Shown: piece by piece, positions 1-6,569 of the stretch
Position numbering within the stretch: the stretch's first letter is position 1
Layout: each line of letters starts with the position of its first letter
Origin: an uncultured Veillonella sp.
Lineage (GTDB): Bacteria; Bacillota; Negativicutes; Veillonellales; Veillonellaceae
DNA length: 8,967 nucleotides
NCBI RefSeq assembly: GCF_905209685.1
Contig: NZ_CAJLUB010000072.1
Coordinates: 1-8,967, forward strand
Reading direction: 5' to 3'
Made by a program: the position numbers and the translations under genes
Notes under the pieces: model-generated
Told to the model about the DNA's origin: nothing
What the model saw: only the letters and a program-made list of their open reading frames with translations
Databases searched by the model: none

Positions 1-30
1 CCATTGGCATCCGATGAACCAAATACATAA
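1..30 (+). CDS. Possible 3' tail of an upstream gene (partial)
   Basis: Frame 1 is open from the window edge to a TAA at 28-30 and would encode a tail ending in PLASDEPNT. Its codons (GAT, GAA, CCA, ACA) resemble those of the neighbouring genes, and a strong terminator follows at 114-137, as expected after a gene end. Frame 2 is also open, to a TAA at 62-64, but gives an unconvincing His- and Trp-rich peptide. Nine residues do not allow a family to be named. In many Firmicutes the gene before argR encodes a NAD kinase or a TlyA-type methyltransferase, but nothing visible here tests that. Confidence 0.25.
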   Translation, partial: PLASDEPNT

Positions 31-77
31 TCCACCTGAGTTATTTATATTGCAAAAACGATAAAACGAAATATATC

Positions 78-96
78 TTTATTCATTATGAATAAA
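78..96. repeat. 19-bp perfect dyad, TTTATTCAT-T-ATGAATAAA
   Basis: Nine-base arms (78-86 and 88-96) are exact reverse complements around one central T. The arms contain ATTCA and TGAAT, the half-site words of ArgR boxes, but they face outward with a 3-bp gap, not in the usual TGAAT-N4-ATTCA order. The dyad could be a protein-binding site or only a weak AT-rich hairpin before the terminator. Confidence 0.4.
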
Positions 97-113
97 ACTC
101 ATAAGAAACATGT

Positions 114-141
114 AAAAGCCCCTTTATAGGGGCTTTTATTT
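114..141 (+). terminator. Rho-independent terminator upstream of argR
   Basis: AAAAGCCCC (114-122) pairs perfectly with GGGGCTTTT (129-137) across a 6-nt loop, and an AT-rich tail (ATTT) follows. The stem has a 5-bp GC core flanked by A and T runs, so it could work in both directions. It insulates argR from whatever lies to the left. Confidence 0.85.
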
Positions 142-236
142 ATACATGCATATTATTCTAGTTTTAAATTATTAATTTCGTATAAATAGATGAAGCTTAT
201 AGGCTATGTGTTTGTACGCCCTTAATCTATAGAATG

Positions 237-264
237 TTAACATTTTTTTAAATATAAATATAAT
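237..264 (+). promoter_or_regulatory. Candidate distal argR promoter
   Basis: TTAACA (237-242, one mismatch to TTGACA) and TATAAT (259-264, perfect) are 16 bp apart. The palindrome AATGTTAACATT (233-244) overlaps the -35. Transcription would begin near 271, leaving a leader of about 115 nt that includes the inverted repeat at 292-326. In such AT-rich DNA chance matches are common, so this is only a candidate. Confidence 0.4.
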
Positions 265-291
265 ATGCATAACTAGTATGAGATATGCGAT

Positions 292-327
292 TTATACCAT
301 ATATTAATTATGAATATATGGTATAAT
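292..327 (+). promoter_or_regulatory. Candidate proximal argR promoter within a 14-bp inverted repeat
   Basis: TTATACCATATATT (292-305) and AATATATGGTATAA (313-326) are perfect 14-bp inverted arms separated by 7 nt. The right arm contains an extended -10, TGGTATAAT (319-327); no good -35 lies 16-18 bp upstream. A repressor on this dyad would block the promoter. Its centre, TTAATTATGAATAT, resembles an ARG box (TnAAT-N4-ATTnA) with mismatches, so ArgR autoregulation is plausible but unproven. Confidence 0.5.
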
Positions 328-384
328 AATAGCAGAAAGATACTATTCTCTTTTATGTGCAAGTTTTAAAAAAGGGAGTTCAAA

Positions 385-840
385 ATGAAACGCTATCGCT
401 ATAACAAAATTAAAGAAATCGTTCAGTCCAAGGCGATTGAAACTCAGGAGGAATTAGCAGCGGCCTTATTAGAAGAAGGTATTGAGGTAACGCAAGCTAC
501 TGTTTCTCGTGATATTAAGGAATTGATGTTAATCAAAATTCCTACAGGCGATGGACACTATCGATATGCATTATCTCCAGAAGAAAATGTAGTTCTATCT
601 CGTAGTCGAATCAATCGATTATTCCAAGATTCTCTAATTAAGGTAGATCATAGCTTAAATCAAGTTGTATTACATACAATTCCTGGTTCAGCTCAATCCG
701 TAGCATTTTCTATTGACCATGCAAAATGGTCTGAAATTATTGGTACATTAGCTGGTGATGATACAATTTTGTTAATTGCAAAATCTGAAGCTGAAGTTCC
801 AGCAATTTTGGCGAAAATTCAAGATTTAATGAAGGACTAA
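385..840 (+). CDS. argR: Arginine repressor ArgR
   Basis: This is a cytoplasmic arginine-sensing transcription factor. Family members form hexamers that, with L-arginine bound, occupy ARG boxes to repress arginine synthesis and often activate catabolism. The 151-residue length is normal. The N-terminal winged helix (about 1-70) carries the TVSRDIKEL recognition helix (39-47) with the conserved Ser-Arg at 41-42. The C-terminal oligomerisation and arginine-binding domain (about 80-150) contains Gln104 in GSAQSVA and the GDDT motif (124-127), whose aspartates contact arginine in E. coli ArgR. The start at 385 has a good AAAGGGAG site 6 nt upstream. recN begins 4 nt after the stop, so the two are probably co-transcribed, a pairing common in Firmicutes. 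No arginine biosynthesis gene lies in the window. Confidence 0.95.
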   Translation: MKRYRYNKIKEIVQSKAIETQEELAAALLEEGIEVTQATVSRDIKELMLIKIPTGDGHYRYALSPEENVVLSRSRINRLFQDSLIKVDHSLNQVVLHTIPGSAQSVAFSIDHAKWSEIIGTLAGDDTILLIAKSEAEVPAILAKIQDLMKD

Positions 841-844
841 ATAG

Positions 845-2509
845 ATGTTAACGCAAATGAGCATTCGCAACTTTGCGTTGATTGAGCAAATGAATATTTC
901 ATTTAATGATGGCATAACTATCTTTACCGGCGAAACTGGGGCAGGGAAATCCATATTAATGGATGCCTTTAGTATCCTTTTAGGAGAGCGCGCAAGCAGC
1001 GAGTTCATTCGTCATGGTAAAGATAGTTTTGTTATAGATGGAATATTTGATATTGCCGATCACCAAAGTATACAAGAACTATTAGAATCTAAAAATATTA
1101 TGGTTGAGGAAGGGGAGTTAATTCTCTCTCGGTCATTTAACCGCAACGGTAAATCTACCATCTTAGCTAATGATCAACCTATACCATTAAAAGCATTAAA
1201 AGAAATTGGTCAACATTTAGCTGATATTCATGGTCAATATAGTAATCAACGATTGTTAGATGCCGATACCCATCATGAATATTTAGATACCTATAATAAA
1301 GAGGGACAGAAGGCTTACAAGACATATTTAGATGCCTATAAAATATATAAGCAAGCCAAACAAGATGTAGATCATTTACAAGAAAATATGTCTGAACGAG
1401 CGCGAGAGCTCGATATGCTACGATACCAAATCGATGAGATTGAAGAAGCAGGACTTACAATCGGTGAAGATGTTTCTATTGCAGAGGAATTAAAACGACT
1501 CGATAGTTTTGAACATATTGATAAGGTATTAGGTTCTTGTTATGATGCCTTTTATAATGGTCGCCAACCATTACTAGACACGATCAACTCTATTAAGGTA
1601 GAGGTTAATGACCTTGTAAAATATGATGGTGAACTGAAAGAAGTATCTGAAATGGTTGATTCTGCTTATTTCCAACTGGAAGAGGCGGCTCAATCGTTAG
1701 ATCGTTATAGAGATACTATTAGCTATGACGAAGAACGCTATAAGTATTGCCAAGATAGAGATACAACTATTTACGGCTTAAAGAAAAAATATGGTGAAAC
1801 TGTAGAAGAAATTCTGGCATACGAAGAAAAGGCACAAGCTCGTTTAGAGGAACTAGAAGGCCTTGTATTTGCACAAGATGAATTAGAAGCTCGTCTTGAA
1901 GAGGCGAAAAAGGTCGCAGAAGAAGCTTTAACAGTTTTACGTGACATACGTCTAAAAAATGCAAACATCATTGCTAACGCTCTACATCAGGAATTAGTAG
2001 ACCTAGGCATGCCAAAAGGAGAGATTCAATTCCATATAGAGGATGGGGACGGCTTATCAGCTTTAGGTGCAAAATCTATTGAACTACTATTCTCCGCCAA
2101 TAAGGGGGAAGAATTGTTACCACTTCACAAGGTAGCATCTGGTGGCGAATTAGCTCGCATTGCATTAGCCTTCAAATCTGTCTTCCGTAGTGATACGTTC
2201 AAGACAATGGTATTTGATGAAATTGATGTTGGTATTAGTGGAGATATAGCTTTAAAGGTTGCTGAAAAGATCCTACATCTCTCTAAGACTAATCAAGTAT
2301 TCTGTATTACTCATTTACCTCAAACAGCAAGTATTGCAAAGCAACATTACCATTTGGCTAAAATTGAGCAAGATGATCGTACTGTTTCAACATTGTCGGT
2401 ACTTAATGAAGAGGAACGAGTTACACAAATTGCTTCTATGATGTCTGGTCGAGGCATGTCTTCCACTGCATTAGCAGCAGCTAAAGAACTAATTGACCAT
2501 TTTAATTGA
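845..2509 (+). CDS. recN: DNA repair protein RecN
   Basis: RecN is an SMC-like ATPase recruited to double-strand breaks, where it supports homologous recombination. The 554 residues match the family length. The order is an N-terminal ATPase half with Walker A GETGAGKS (29-36) and the Q-loop region DIHGQYSNQRLL (127-138); a long Glu/Lys-rich region of likely coiled coil (about 150-370); then the C-terminal half with signature ASGGELARIA (431-440), Walker B MVFDEID (455-461) and the switch histidine in CITHLPQ (His490). The start MLTQMSIRNFALIE aligns with the usual RecN N-terminus. AAGGA (832-836), inside the end of argR, is 8 nt from the ATG. RecN is SOS-induced in several bacteria, but I find no GAAC-N4-GTTC box upstream of argR, so damage control of this copy is not supported. 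Confidence 0.96.
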   Translation: MLTQMSIRNFALIEQMNISFNDGITIFTGETGAGKSILMDAFSILLGERASSEFIRHGKDSFVIDGIFDIADHQSIQELLESKNIMVEEGELILSRSFNRNGKSTILANDQPIPLKALKEIGQHLADIHGQYSNQRLLDADTHHEYLDTYNKEGQKAYKTYLDAYKIYKQAKQDVDHLQENMSERARELDMLRYQIDEIEEAGLTIGEDVSIAEELKRLDSFEHIDKVLGSCYDAFYNGRQPLLDTINSIKVEVNDLVKYDGELKEVSEMVDSAYFQLEEAAQSLDRYRDTISYDEERYKYCQDRDTTIYGLKKKYGETVEEILAYEEKAQARLEELEGLVFAQDELEARLEEAKKVAEEALTVLRDIRLKNANIIANALHQELVDLGMPKGEIQFHIEDGDGLSALGAKSIELLFSANKGEELLPLHKVASGGELARIALAFKSVFRSDTFKTMVFDEIDVGISGDIALKVAEKILHLSKTNQVFCITHLPQTASIAKQHYHLAKIEQDDRTVSTLSVLNEEERVTQIASMMSGRGMSSTALAAAKELIDHFN

Positions 2510-2534
2510 CTAAAATCGCATAATTACTTATACT
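2506..2534 (+). promoter_or_regulatory. Promoter of the lysine-riboswitch/dapB-asd-dapA operon
   Basis: TTGACT (2506-2511) and TATACT (2529-2534) each match the sigma-70/SigA consensus at five of six positions and are exactly 17 bp apart. The -35 overlaps the recN stop codon (TGA 2507-2509). Predicted transcription begins near 2541, about 15 nt before the riboswitch P1 stem, which fits a dedicated leader promoter. Confidence 0.75.
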
Positions 2535-2555
2535 AATAGTATTAAGTGAATATGT

Positions 2556-2717
2556 TGATAGAGGTGCGAGTATAAAGAGTAATCATGAGGAGTAGGCATG
2601 CATTGATCCATGATAAAAGGGATGCTTGCCGAAGTTCGATGATTGCGACTCATCGTTCTGGTTGTCTATTTAATAGATAGATGACTGTCATCAATTTGAA
2701 TTGGTGGAGTGCTATCA
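2556..2717 (+). ncRNA. Lysine riboswitch (L box)
   Basis: The leader carries the conserved words of the lysine aptamer in order: GATAGAGGTGCGAG (2557-2570), AGAGTAATCATGAGGAGTA (2576-2594), AGGGATGCTTGCCGAAG (about 2619-2635), TTCTGGTTG, GACTGTCATC and TTGGTGGAGTGCTATCA (2701-2717). P1 closes as TGATAG (2556-2561) with CTATCA (2712-2717), a perfect 6-bp match. In this family lysine binding stabilises P1 and the core and switches downstream expression off. Position supports the call: it sits between a promoter and a terminator directly before dapB-asd-dapA. Confidence 0.95.
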
Positions 2718-2758
2718 TTGAGCTTTTAGTAAAAGTTATAAGCTATATAAACTATAAG

Positions 2759-2786
2759 GCCAGTGGATGCATCCACTGGCTTTTTT
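2759..2786 (+). terminator. Riboswitch expression platform: intrinsic terminator before dapB
   Basis: A perfect 22-nt palindrome (2759-2780, arms starting GCCAGTGGAT) is followed by six T's (2781-2786), giving a GC-rich terminator stem directly before the dapB ribosome binding site. GTGGAGTGC (2704-2712), which ends in the 3' strand of P1, can pair with GCATCCAC (2769-2776) with one bulged G. That pairing excludes both P1 and the terminator, so it is a good candidate antiterminator for the lysine-free state. The terminator is visible directly; the switching scheme is inferred. Confidence 0.88.
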
Positions 2787-2796
2787 GGAGGTATAT

Positions 2797-3594
2797 ATGA
2801 TTCGAGTAATGGTAAATGGCGCTGGCGGTAAAATGGGCCGCGAAGTAGTCAAAGCAGTACATAATGATCCTGAATTAACATTAGTAGGTGGTATCGATCC
2901 TACAAAAGCAGGTCAAGATGTAGGCACCGTAGCGGGCATCGAACAATTAGGTATTACAATGAATGCCTCCATCGATGAGGTACTTGATACAAATAAACCT
3001 GATGTGATTGTGGATTTTACAAATCCTGCTGTCATCTATGAAAATGCTAAAAAGATGTTATCTGCAGGAATTCATGTAGTTATTGGTACTACTGGTTTAA
3101 CAGCGGAACAACGCGACGAATTAGATGCTATTGGTCGTAAGAATAATGCCAATTGCCTTGTAGCACCTAATTTCTCTCTTGGTGCAGTTATGATGATGAA
3201 GGTTTCTGCTGAATTGGCTCCATATTTCCCTAATGTAGAAATTATTGAATTACATCATAACCATAAATATGATGCTCCATCTGGTACATCTATTTTAACA
3301 GCTAAATTAACTAACGAAGCTAAACAAGCTGCGAATGCAACTGCAGCAGAAGATTTAACTCGTGAAAGTTTACCAGGTGCTCGTGGCGCTAAGGTTGATG
3401 ACGTAACCATCCACAGTGTTCGCTTACCTGGTTACGTAGCTCACCAAGAAGTACTATTTGGTGGCTATGATGAAACCTTAACGATTCGTCACGATAGTTT
3501 AAGTCGTCTTTCCTTTATGCCAGGCGTAGTATTAGCATGTAAAAAAATTAGTACTAAAACTGGTTTAACATACGGCTTAGAGCATTATTTATAA
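2797..3594 (+). CDS. dapB: 4-hydroxy-tetrahydrodipicolinate reductase DapB
   Basis: DapB reduces the DapA product to tetrahydrodipicolinate with NAD(P)H in the diaminopimelate/lysine pathway. The 265-residue protein begins MIRVMVNGAGGKMG, the Rossmann nucleotide-binding loop (7-14). VIGTTGL (95-101) and APNFSLG (123-129) follow. The family signature ELHHNHKYDAPSGT (151-164) supplies the catalytic His and Lys157 and the substrate-binding SGT. The start is set at 2797 because GGAGG (2787-2791) lies 5 nt upstream and the Rossmann strand begins there. An in-frame ATG at 2767 would add ten residues, but it lies inside the terminator hairpin and has no ribosome binding site. This is the first gene of dapB-asd-dapA and lies under riboswitch control. 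Confidence 0.96.
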   Translation: MIRVMVNGAGGKMGREVVKAVHNDPELTLVGGIDPTKAGQDVGTVAGIEQLGITMNASIDEVLDTNKPDVIVDFTNPAVIYENAKKMLSAGIHVVIGTTGLTAEQRDELDAIGRKNNANCLVAPNFSLGAVMMMKVSAELAPYFPNVEIIELHHNHKYDAPSGTSILTAKLTNEAKQAANATAAEDLTRESLPGARGAKVDDVTIHSVRLPGYVAHQEVLFGGYDETLTIRHDSLSRLSFMPGVVLACKKISTKTGLTYGLEHYL

Positions 3595-3617
3595 TATAAG
3601 AGCAAGGAGATATAGTA

Positions 3618-4649
3618 ATGAAAAAACCTAATGTTGCAATTCTTGGTGCTACTGGTGCAGTAGGTGCTGAATTTATTACACTTATTGAAGAGCGTAATTT
3701 CCCATATGAAAATCTTAAATTGTTAGCATCTGCTCGTTCTGCAGGTACTGAACTTACCGTTAATGGTAAAACATATGTAGTAGAGGAAGCTAAACCTGAA
3801 TCTTTTGAAAATATTGATATCGCTCTATTTGCAGGTGGTTCTATTTCTAAAACATTAGCACCAGAAGCAGCTAAAAGAGGCGCTATCGTTATTGATAACT
3901 CTAGTGCATTCCGTATGGATCCTGAAGTACCTCTTGTAGTACCTGAAGTAAATCCAGAAGATATTTTAAAACATAAAGGTATCATTGCTAATCCTAACTG
4001 CTCCACTATTATTATGAGCTTAGGTTTGAAACCACTTCATGATATTTCTCCAATTAAACGCATTGTTGTAAGTACATATCAAGCAGTATCTGGTGCAGGT
4101 AAAGAAGGTATTGAAGAACTTGAAAACCAAGTAAAACAATATACAGCCGGCGAAGAAATGACTGCAAACTTATTGCCAACAGGTTCTGCACCTAAACATT
4201 ATCCTGTAGCATTTAACCTATTGCCACAAATTGATGTGTTCTTGGACAATGATTACACAAAAGAAGAAATGAAAATGGTTCATGAAACACAAAAAATTCT
4301 TCACGACGACACAATTCAAGTTGTACCAACTACTGTACGTGTTCCAGTGTATCGTTCCCACTCTGAATCTGTTTTAGTAGAAACAGCAGAACCAGTTTCT
4401 GTAGAAGCTTTCAAAGCAGCATGTGAGAAATTCCCTGGTTTACAAGTAAAAGATAATCCTGCAGAACAAATTTACCCAATGCCATTATATACATCTAATC
4501 AAAACGACTGTGAAATCGGCCGTATTCGTAAAGACTTATATAACGACAAAGGTATGAATTTCTGGATTGTAGGGGACCAAATTCGTAAAGGTGCAGCACT
4601 TAATGCGTTGCAAATTGCTGAGTACTTGGTAGAAAAACAAGCATTTTAA
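3618..4649 (+). CDS. asd: Aspartate-semialdehyde dehydrogenase
   Basis: This enzyme reduces L-aspartyl-4-phosphate to aspartate semialdehyde with NADPH, at the branch point feeding lysine/diaminopimelate and the threonine/methionine routes. The 343 residues fit the family. The N-terminal Rossmann motif is GATGAVGAEF (10-19). The active-site cysteine is Cys128 in NPNCSTI, the substrate-orienting glutamine is Gln155 in STYQAVSGAG, and Arg241 and the general acid/base His248 lie in VRVPVYRSHSE. AAGGAGAT (3604-3611) is 6 nt from the ATG. It starts 23 nt after dapB stops, with no terminator between, so it belongs to the same operon. Lysine control of asd through the leader would also affect methionine and threonine supply unless another aspartate-semialdehyde source or promoter exists. 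Confidence 0.96.
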   Translation: MKKPNVAILGATGAVGAEFITLIEERNFPYENLKLLASARSAGTELTVNGKTYVVEEAKPESFENIDIALFAGGSISKTLAPEAAKRGAIVIDNSSAFRMDPEVPLVVPEVNPEDILKHKGIIANPNCSTIIMSLGLKPLHDISPIKRIVVSTYQAVSGAGKEGIEELENQVKQYTAGEEMTANLLPTGSAPKHYPVAFNLLPQIDVFLDNDYTKEEMKMVHETQKILHDDTIQVVPTTVRVPVYRSHSESVLVETAEPVSVEAFKAACEKFPGLQVKDNPAEQIYPMPLYTSNQNDCEIGRIRKDLYNDKGMNFWIVGDQIRKGAALNALQIAEYLVEKQAF

Positions 4650-4670
4650 TCTATCAAGGGGAGGACAGAT

Positions 4671-5558
4671 ATGAAAACCTTTGGTCGAGTATTAACGGCT
4701 ATGATTACATCATTTAATAATGATGGATCCTTAAACATAGAAAATAGTGTAGCTATTGCTAATCATTTGTTAGATAATGGCTCTGATGGCCTCGTTGTAT
4801 GTGGTACAACTGGGGAAAATCCATCCATGTCTAAAGAGGATAAATTAGCATTATTTACAGCTATTGCTAAAGAATGTGGTCATAAAGGTTCTATTATTGC
4901 TAACGTAGGTTCAAATGACACAAAATCTTCTGTAGAATTTGTGAAAGAAGTTTCTAAAATTGATGGAATTGATGGTTTATTGGTTGTAGTACCTTACTAC
5001 AATAAGCCAAATCAACAAGGCCAATATTTACACTTTAAAGCTATTGCAGAGGCTACTACACTTCCAATCATGGTATATAATGTACCAAGCCGTGTTGGAA
5101 CAGGAATTTTTCCTACAACACTAGCTCAATTACATAGTGAATATCCACATGTATGTGCTATTAAAGAAGCTAGTGGCAATCTTATGATTGCATCTGAAAT
5201 CAAACGCTTAATGCCAGGAGAAGACTTCATGGTATACAGTGGGGATGATGGACTTACATTACCAATGTTATCAGTAGGTGCTTGTGGTGTAGTATCCGTA
5301 GTGTCCCATTTGGCTGGCAAAGATATGAATGCTATGATTCAAGCTTATGAATCAGGTCATAATCACGAAGCACTTCGTATTCATCAAAGCTTAGCGGATA
5401 TCATTAAAGCCATGTTTATCACTACAAACCCAATTCCTGTTAAATATGCAGCTCGTAAAATTGGCTTACCTGCTGGTGTATTTAATTTACCGATGTGTGA
5501 TCCTAGTCCTGAAGAAGCAGCATACATTGATAAAGCTTTAGCTGAATATGTAAAATAA
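4671..5558 (+). CDS. dapA: 4-hydroxy-tetrahydrodipicolinate synthase DapA
   Basis: DapA condenses pyruvate with aspartate semialdehyde, the committed step of diaminopimelate and lysine synthesis, using a Schiff-base lysine in a TIM barrel. At 295 residues it has normal length. The pyruvate-binding GTTGENPS motif (45-52) holds Thr46 and Thr47. Tyr109/Tyr110 lie in VVPYYNKP, Tyr136 in MVYNVPSRVG, Arg141 binds the substrate carboxylate, and Lys165 in CAIKEASGN is the Schiff-base residue. A strong AAGGGGAGG site (4656-4664) lies 6 nt from the ATG. It is the last gene of the riboswitch operon, 21 nt after asd, and is followed by a terminator at 5567-5613. Whether the enzyme is lysine-feedback inhibited cannot be judged reliably from sequence alone. 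Confidence 0.96.
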   Translation: MKTFGRVLTAMITSFNNDGSLNIENSVAIANHLLDNGSDGLVVCGTTGENPSMSKEDKLALFTAIAKECGHKGSIIANVGSNDTKSSVEFVKEVSKIDGIDGLLVVVPYYNKPNQQGQYLHFKAIAEATTLPIMVYNVPSRVGTGIFPTTLAQLHSEYPHVCAIKEASGNLMIASEIKRLMPGEDFMVYSGDDGLTLPMLSVGACGVVSVVSHLAGKDMNAMIQAYESGHNHEALRIHQSLADIIKAMFITTNPIPVKYAARKIGLPAGVFNLPMCDPSPEEAAYIDKALAEYVK

Positions 5559-5566
5559 AATATAGA

Positions 5567-5613
5567 GATACAAAAAACAGTAGCTATCATATGTAGCTAC
5601 TGTTTTTTGTATC
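5567..5613 (+). terminator. Terminator of the dapB-asd-dapA operon
   Basis: A 20-bp perfect inverted repeat (5567-5586 with 5594-5613) surrounds a 7-nt loop. The stem holds A6 on the left and T6 on the right around the core CAGTAGCTA/TAGCTACTG, so it can terminate in both directions. It starts 9 nt after the dapA stop. Confidence 0.88.
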
Positions 5614-5657
5614 TGTATATAGATTGTTAAAACTTAATAGAGAACTAATATAAAAAT

Positions 5658-5690
5658 AAAACGGCTACAATATAATATGTAGCCGTTTTT
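5658..5690 (-). terminator. Terminator of lexA
   Basis: AAAACGGCTACA (5658-5669) pairs perfectly with TGTAGCCGTTTT (5678-5689) over an 8-nt loop. Read on the minus strand it begins within a few bases of the lexA stop and ends in a run of T's interrupted by one A. It faces the dapA terminator, and together they separate the convergent operons. Confidence 0.85.
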
Positions 5691-5692
5691 TA

Positions 5693-6364
5693 TTAAATTC
5701 TATCGCGTACAAGACCAATTACTAGGCCTTCAATATGACAATCATCTACAATAATAGGATCAAAATCATCATTTTCAGGTTGTAAACGAATATGTCCATT
5801 TTCTTTATAAAAACGTTTTACTGTAGCTTCATCATCTATACGAGCTACAACAACATCACCATTATTAGCAGTATTTTGATGGCGTACAATAAGCATATCA
5901 CCTTCATACATACCAATGTTCATCATAGATTCGCCTTGAACGCGAAGTAAGAAGCAATCAGAATCCCCAGTCAATTGAACAGGCAATGTAAGGGTAGACT
6001 CTAAATTTTCTACAGCGGTAATAGGCATACCAGCTTGAACAGTACCAATGAGAGGAACTTGTTTAAGGCCGGCACCTAAAAATTCAAAGTTATCAGAACT
6101 GGAAGTTTCATTACCATCTACAGAAATAGAAGGTTTTGTATCCTCTAATACAGTAATAGCACGGTTTTTATTAGGATCTCGTTTAATATAACCAAACTTT
6201 TCTAGAGCATTCAAATGAGATTGTACAGTAGATGTAGAACTAAGCCCTACATGTGTACAGATTTCACGAACAGTAGGGCAACGATATTCATTATGTAGTG
6301 AATCTTTAATAAAATCTAATATACGGCGCTGTTTAGTATTAATATCTGTAGCAGGGCGTCTCAC
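5693..6364 (-). CDS. lexA: SOS repressor LexA
   Basis: LexA represses DNA-damage genes and cleaves itself when stimulated by RecA filaments. The 223-residue protein has an N-terminal winged helix (about 1-72, recognition region SSTSTVQSHLNALEKFGYI), a Ser/Asp-rich linker (about 74-98) and an S24 peptidase domain. The cleavage site is Ala111-Gly112 in VQAGMP, the nucleophile is Ser146 in QGESMMN, and the general base is Lys183 in ATVKRF. All are present, so it should be functional. The start is GTG at 6364-6362, supported by GGAGG (6375-6371) 6 nt upstream; no in-frame ATG fits better. The linker makes it somewhat longer than the roughly 200-205 residues common in the family. It is divergent from a LysM gene and shares an SOS-box region with it, which implies autoregulation. 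Confidence 0.96.
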   Translation of the reverse strand: MRRPATDINTKQRRILDFIKDSLHNEYRCPTVREICTHVGLSSTSTVQSHLNALEKFGYIKRDPNKNRAITVLEDTKPSISVDGNETSSSDNFEFLGAGLKQVPLIGTVQAGMPITAVENLESTLTLPVQLTGDSDCFLLRVQGESMMNIGMYEGDMLIVRHQNTANNGDVVVARIDDEATVKRFYKENGHIRLQPENDDFDPIIVDDCHIEGLVIGLVRDRI

Positions 6365-6480
6365 GATGAACCTCCAAAGTCAATATAATCTCAATCTAAT
6401 GTCAATATTTATATGCGTAAAAAATAACACATGTCGTACTATATAATAAAAAAGTAAGATAATTACTAACTTACATACTT

Positions 6481-6509
6481 ATTATAGGCAATTTTAAAAG
6501 TTTTTGCAA
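6481..6509 (-). promoter_or_regulatory. Predicted lexA promoter
   Basis: On the minus strand, TTGCAA (6509-6504) and a perfect TATAAT (6486-6481) are 17 bp apart. The SOS-like box at 6508-6519 touches the -35, the position expected for LexA self-repression. The predicted leader is about 110 nt. A perfect minus-strand TTGACA (6405-6400) lies closer to the gene but has no -10 at a proper distance. Confidence 0.55.
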
Positions 6510-6519
6510 ACATTTGTTC
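6508..6519. promoter_or_regulatory. Near-consensus SOS (LexA) box 1, lexA side
   Basis: AAACATTTGTTC differs from the Gram-positive GAAC-N4-GTTC pattern at one base. It overlaps the predicted lexA -35. Confidence 0.6.
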
Positions 6520-6527
6520 TAAAACTC

Positions 6528-6557
6528 TTGACCGAACATTCGTTCGTGTGCTATCAT
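6528..6557 (+). promoter_or_regulatory. Predicted SOS-controlled promoter of the LysM gene
   Basis: TTGACC (6528-6533) and TATCAT (6552-6557) each have one mismatch to consensus and are 18 bp apart. TG at 6549-6550 makes an extended -10. The perfect SOS box at 6534-6545 fills the spacer, so LexA binding would exclude RNA polymerase. Transcription would start near 6564. Confidence 0.7.
6534..6545. promoter_or_regulatory. Perfect SOS (LexA) box 2
   Basis: GAACATTCGTTC is an exact GAAC-N4-GTTC match and extends to CGAAC-N4-GTTCG (6533-6546), the Firmicute LexA (Cheo box) form. It sits between the -35 and -10 of the LysM gene promoter. Confidence 0.88.
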
Positions 6558-6569
6558 ATGCATATAAAC

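Larger units (their letters stand above)
142..384 (+). other. argR upstream regulatory region
   Basis: This gap between the terminator and argR carries no open frame that looks coding. It contains two promoter candidates (237-264 and around 322-327), a 12-bp palindrome AATGTTAACATT (233-244) over the first -35, and a long inverted repeat (292-326) over the second -10. A ribosome binding site, AAAGGGAG (371-378), lies 6 nt before the argR ATG. Confidence 0.6.

Noticed and set aside
233..250. The palindrome AATGTTAACATT followed by T's as a terminator
   Set aside because: The stem is AT-rich with no room for a loop; it is more likely part of a promoter or operator.
1..384. An SOS box upstream of argR-recN
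   Set aside because: No GAAC-N4-GTTC match or one-mismatch version was found by eye in this region, so LexA control of recN is not claimed.
2259..2441. A 60-residue frame inside recN
   Set aside because: It overlaps the conserved RecN Walker B and H-loop region in another frame.
3554..4006. A 150-residue open frame on the minus strand opposite asd
   Set aside because: It lies almost wholly antisense to a clear asd coding region, has no family motifs and overlaps the end of dapB; it is a shadow frame.
6377..6405. A lexA promoter using the perfect minus-strand TTGACA at 6405-6400
   Set aside because: The nearest -10-like hexamer is only 11 bp away, and at 17 bp the sequence is TGACTT; it would also run into the ribosome binding site.
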